From an uncultured Pedosphaera sp. (GTDB lineage: Bacteria > Verrucomicrobiota > Verrucomicrobiia > Limisphaerales > Pedosphaeraceae), in NCBI GenBank assembly GCA_903918755.1, contig CAIXFN010000111.1, positions 54,580 through 118,579 on the forward strand: a stretch of DNA of 64,000 nt, given 5' to 3'. Position numbers and translations under genes: made by a program. The stretch's first letter is position 1; the number at the start of each line of letters is the position of its first letter. The notes below the pieces were generated by a model. The model was not told where the DNA came from and did no database searches. It saw nothing but the letters and a program-made list of their open reading frames with translations. Shown here piece by piece: positions 63,761 to 64,000 of the stretch.

Positions 63761-63880
63761 TGTTGGCGCAACCCCGTTTGGGGTTGGTGGACCTTTTTGG
63801 GGTTTTCCCCTGGGTAGCTCGTTCCTCGCAACCCAGGGCTATAGGGCGCAACCCCTTCGGCAGAGATTTATTGGCCTTAG
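63761..63880. repeat. Structured repeat-like non-coding element
   Basis: Between the last gene and the window edge lie several hairpins in ~120 bases: CAACCCC-GTTT-GGGGTTG (63769-63786), GGGGTTTTCCCC (63799-63810) and CCCTGGGT / ACCCAGGG (63808-63838). The block GGCGCAACCCC occurs twice, 80 bases apart (63765 and 63845). The overlapping ORF extending past the membrane-protein gene is not credible as a gene. This is what a dispersed palindromic (REP-like) repeat looks like, but copies elsewhere cannot be checked here. Confidence 0.5.
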
Positions 63881-63950
63881 TTTTTTAGACAAATCCCCCT
63901 CCGCCGCTGCTTTTTCGGCTGGCTGCCATTTAAATAAGTCTAATAATATA

Positions 63951-63979
63951 TGGCGGAGGCATGTTTTAAGCCTCCGCCA
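63951..63979. repeat. Perfect 10-base inverted repeat at right edge
   Basis: TGGCGGAGGC (63951-63960) and GCCTCCGCCA (63970-63979) pair around a 9-base AT-rich loop. It follows an AT-rich stretch (TCTAATAATATA) that could be a -10 region. Without the downstream sequence it is unclear whether this is a leader hairpin of the next gene, a terminator or part of the repeat element. Confidence 0.6.
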
Positions 63980-64000
63980 CCGCCACCGGTATAGTTCGCC

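Noticed and set aside
63604..63888. 94-residue ORF running past the end of the membrane-protein gene
   Set aside because: Its first third is a shadow of the PEP-CTERM tail and the rest lies over hairpins of a repeat-like element.

Overview
The window is GC-rich bacterial chromosome and most likely comes from a Verrucomicrobiota (PVC superphylum) organism, perhaps a Pedosphaera/Limisphaerales-like lineage. This is inferred from gene content, not from a 16S gene. The lineage markers are a giant Pirellula/Verrucomicrobium-type membrane-bound dehydrogenase with a C-terminal haem domain, a PSCyt1-like cytochrome, PEP-CTERM and VPEAGST-type sorting tails, an H-X9-DG-type pseudopilin, futalosine-pathway mqnC, and secreted proteins with autotransporter-type repeats. 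I saw no rRNA, tRNA, CRISPR array or intact insertion sequence.

Layout. 1-5.2 kb: a porin cut by the left edge, a class III aminotransferase, a YacP-like NYN nuclease and a secreted alpha/beta hydrolase. 5.2-6.5 kb: a TacA/TacT-type toxin-antitoxin pair with an operator-like inverted repeat, then a gene-poor stretch ending in a strong terminator. 6.5-9.6 kb: two glycosyltransferases facing an RmlD-like reductase. 9.7-17.1 kb: a giant secreted GH99-like protein, mqnC, a TerB-like protein and bioD. 17.2-22.1 kb: a cytochrome with a collagen-like Gly-Gly-Pro tract, a secretin-like protein lacking the barrel domain, and a divergent LytS/LytTR two-component pair. 22.1-29 kb: a large six-hairpin glycosidase-like protein, a dihydropyrimidinase, a hydrolase, PhnA and a small membrane protein. 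29.1-37.1 kb: an S46 dipeptidyl-peptidase, an FG-GAP protein, the PVC dehydrogenase-cytochrome and a PhyH-like dioxygenase. 37.2-41.5 kb: ferredoxin, pseudopilin, lipoprotein, a membrane-domain/methyltransferase fusion and a cation-efflux protein.

41.6-53.6 kb is a long minus-strand run. Its upstream half is a compact secretion or pilus assembly operon: PilB/GspE ATPase, a PilM-PilN (GspL-like) fusion, a PilO/GspM-like protein and a GspD secretin. Close behind come a secreted glycine-rich beta-helix protein, a VOC protein, a redoxin-like lipoprotein, a YkvA-like protein, a class C beta-lactamase homologue and a VPEAGST-tailed protein. 53.8-64 kb: a sialidase-like protein, an Hsp70, a SurA/parvulin-like protein, rpsU, a sugar isomerase-like protein, a CCA-adding enzyme, and a PadR regulator coupled to a membrane protein with HAAS-like, VIT, VWA-like and PEP-CTERM parts. 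The right edge holds a structured, repeat-like non-coding element.

The common theme is cell-surface and polysaccharide biology: secreted glycosidases, exported sorted proteins, glycosyltransferases and secretin machinery. The least ordinary items are the PadR/HAAS-VIT-PEP-CTERM pair, the barrel-less secretin next to the Gly-Gly-Pro cytochrome, and a LytS kinase with a His/Gly/Pro-rich external loop. Functions are assigned from motifs read by eye; no database search was possible.
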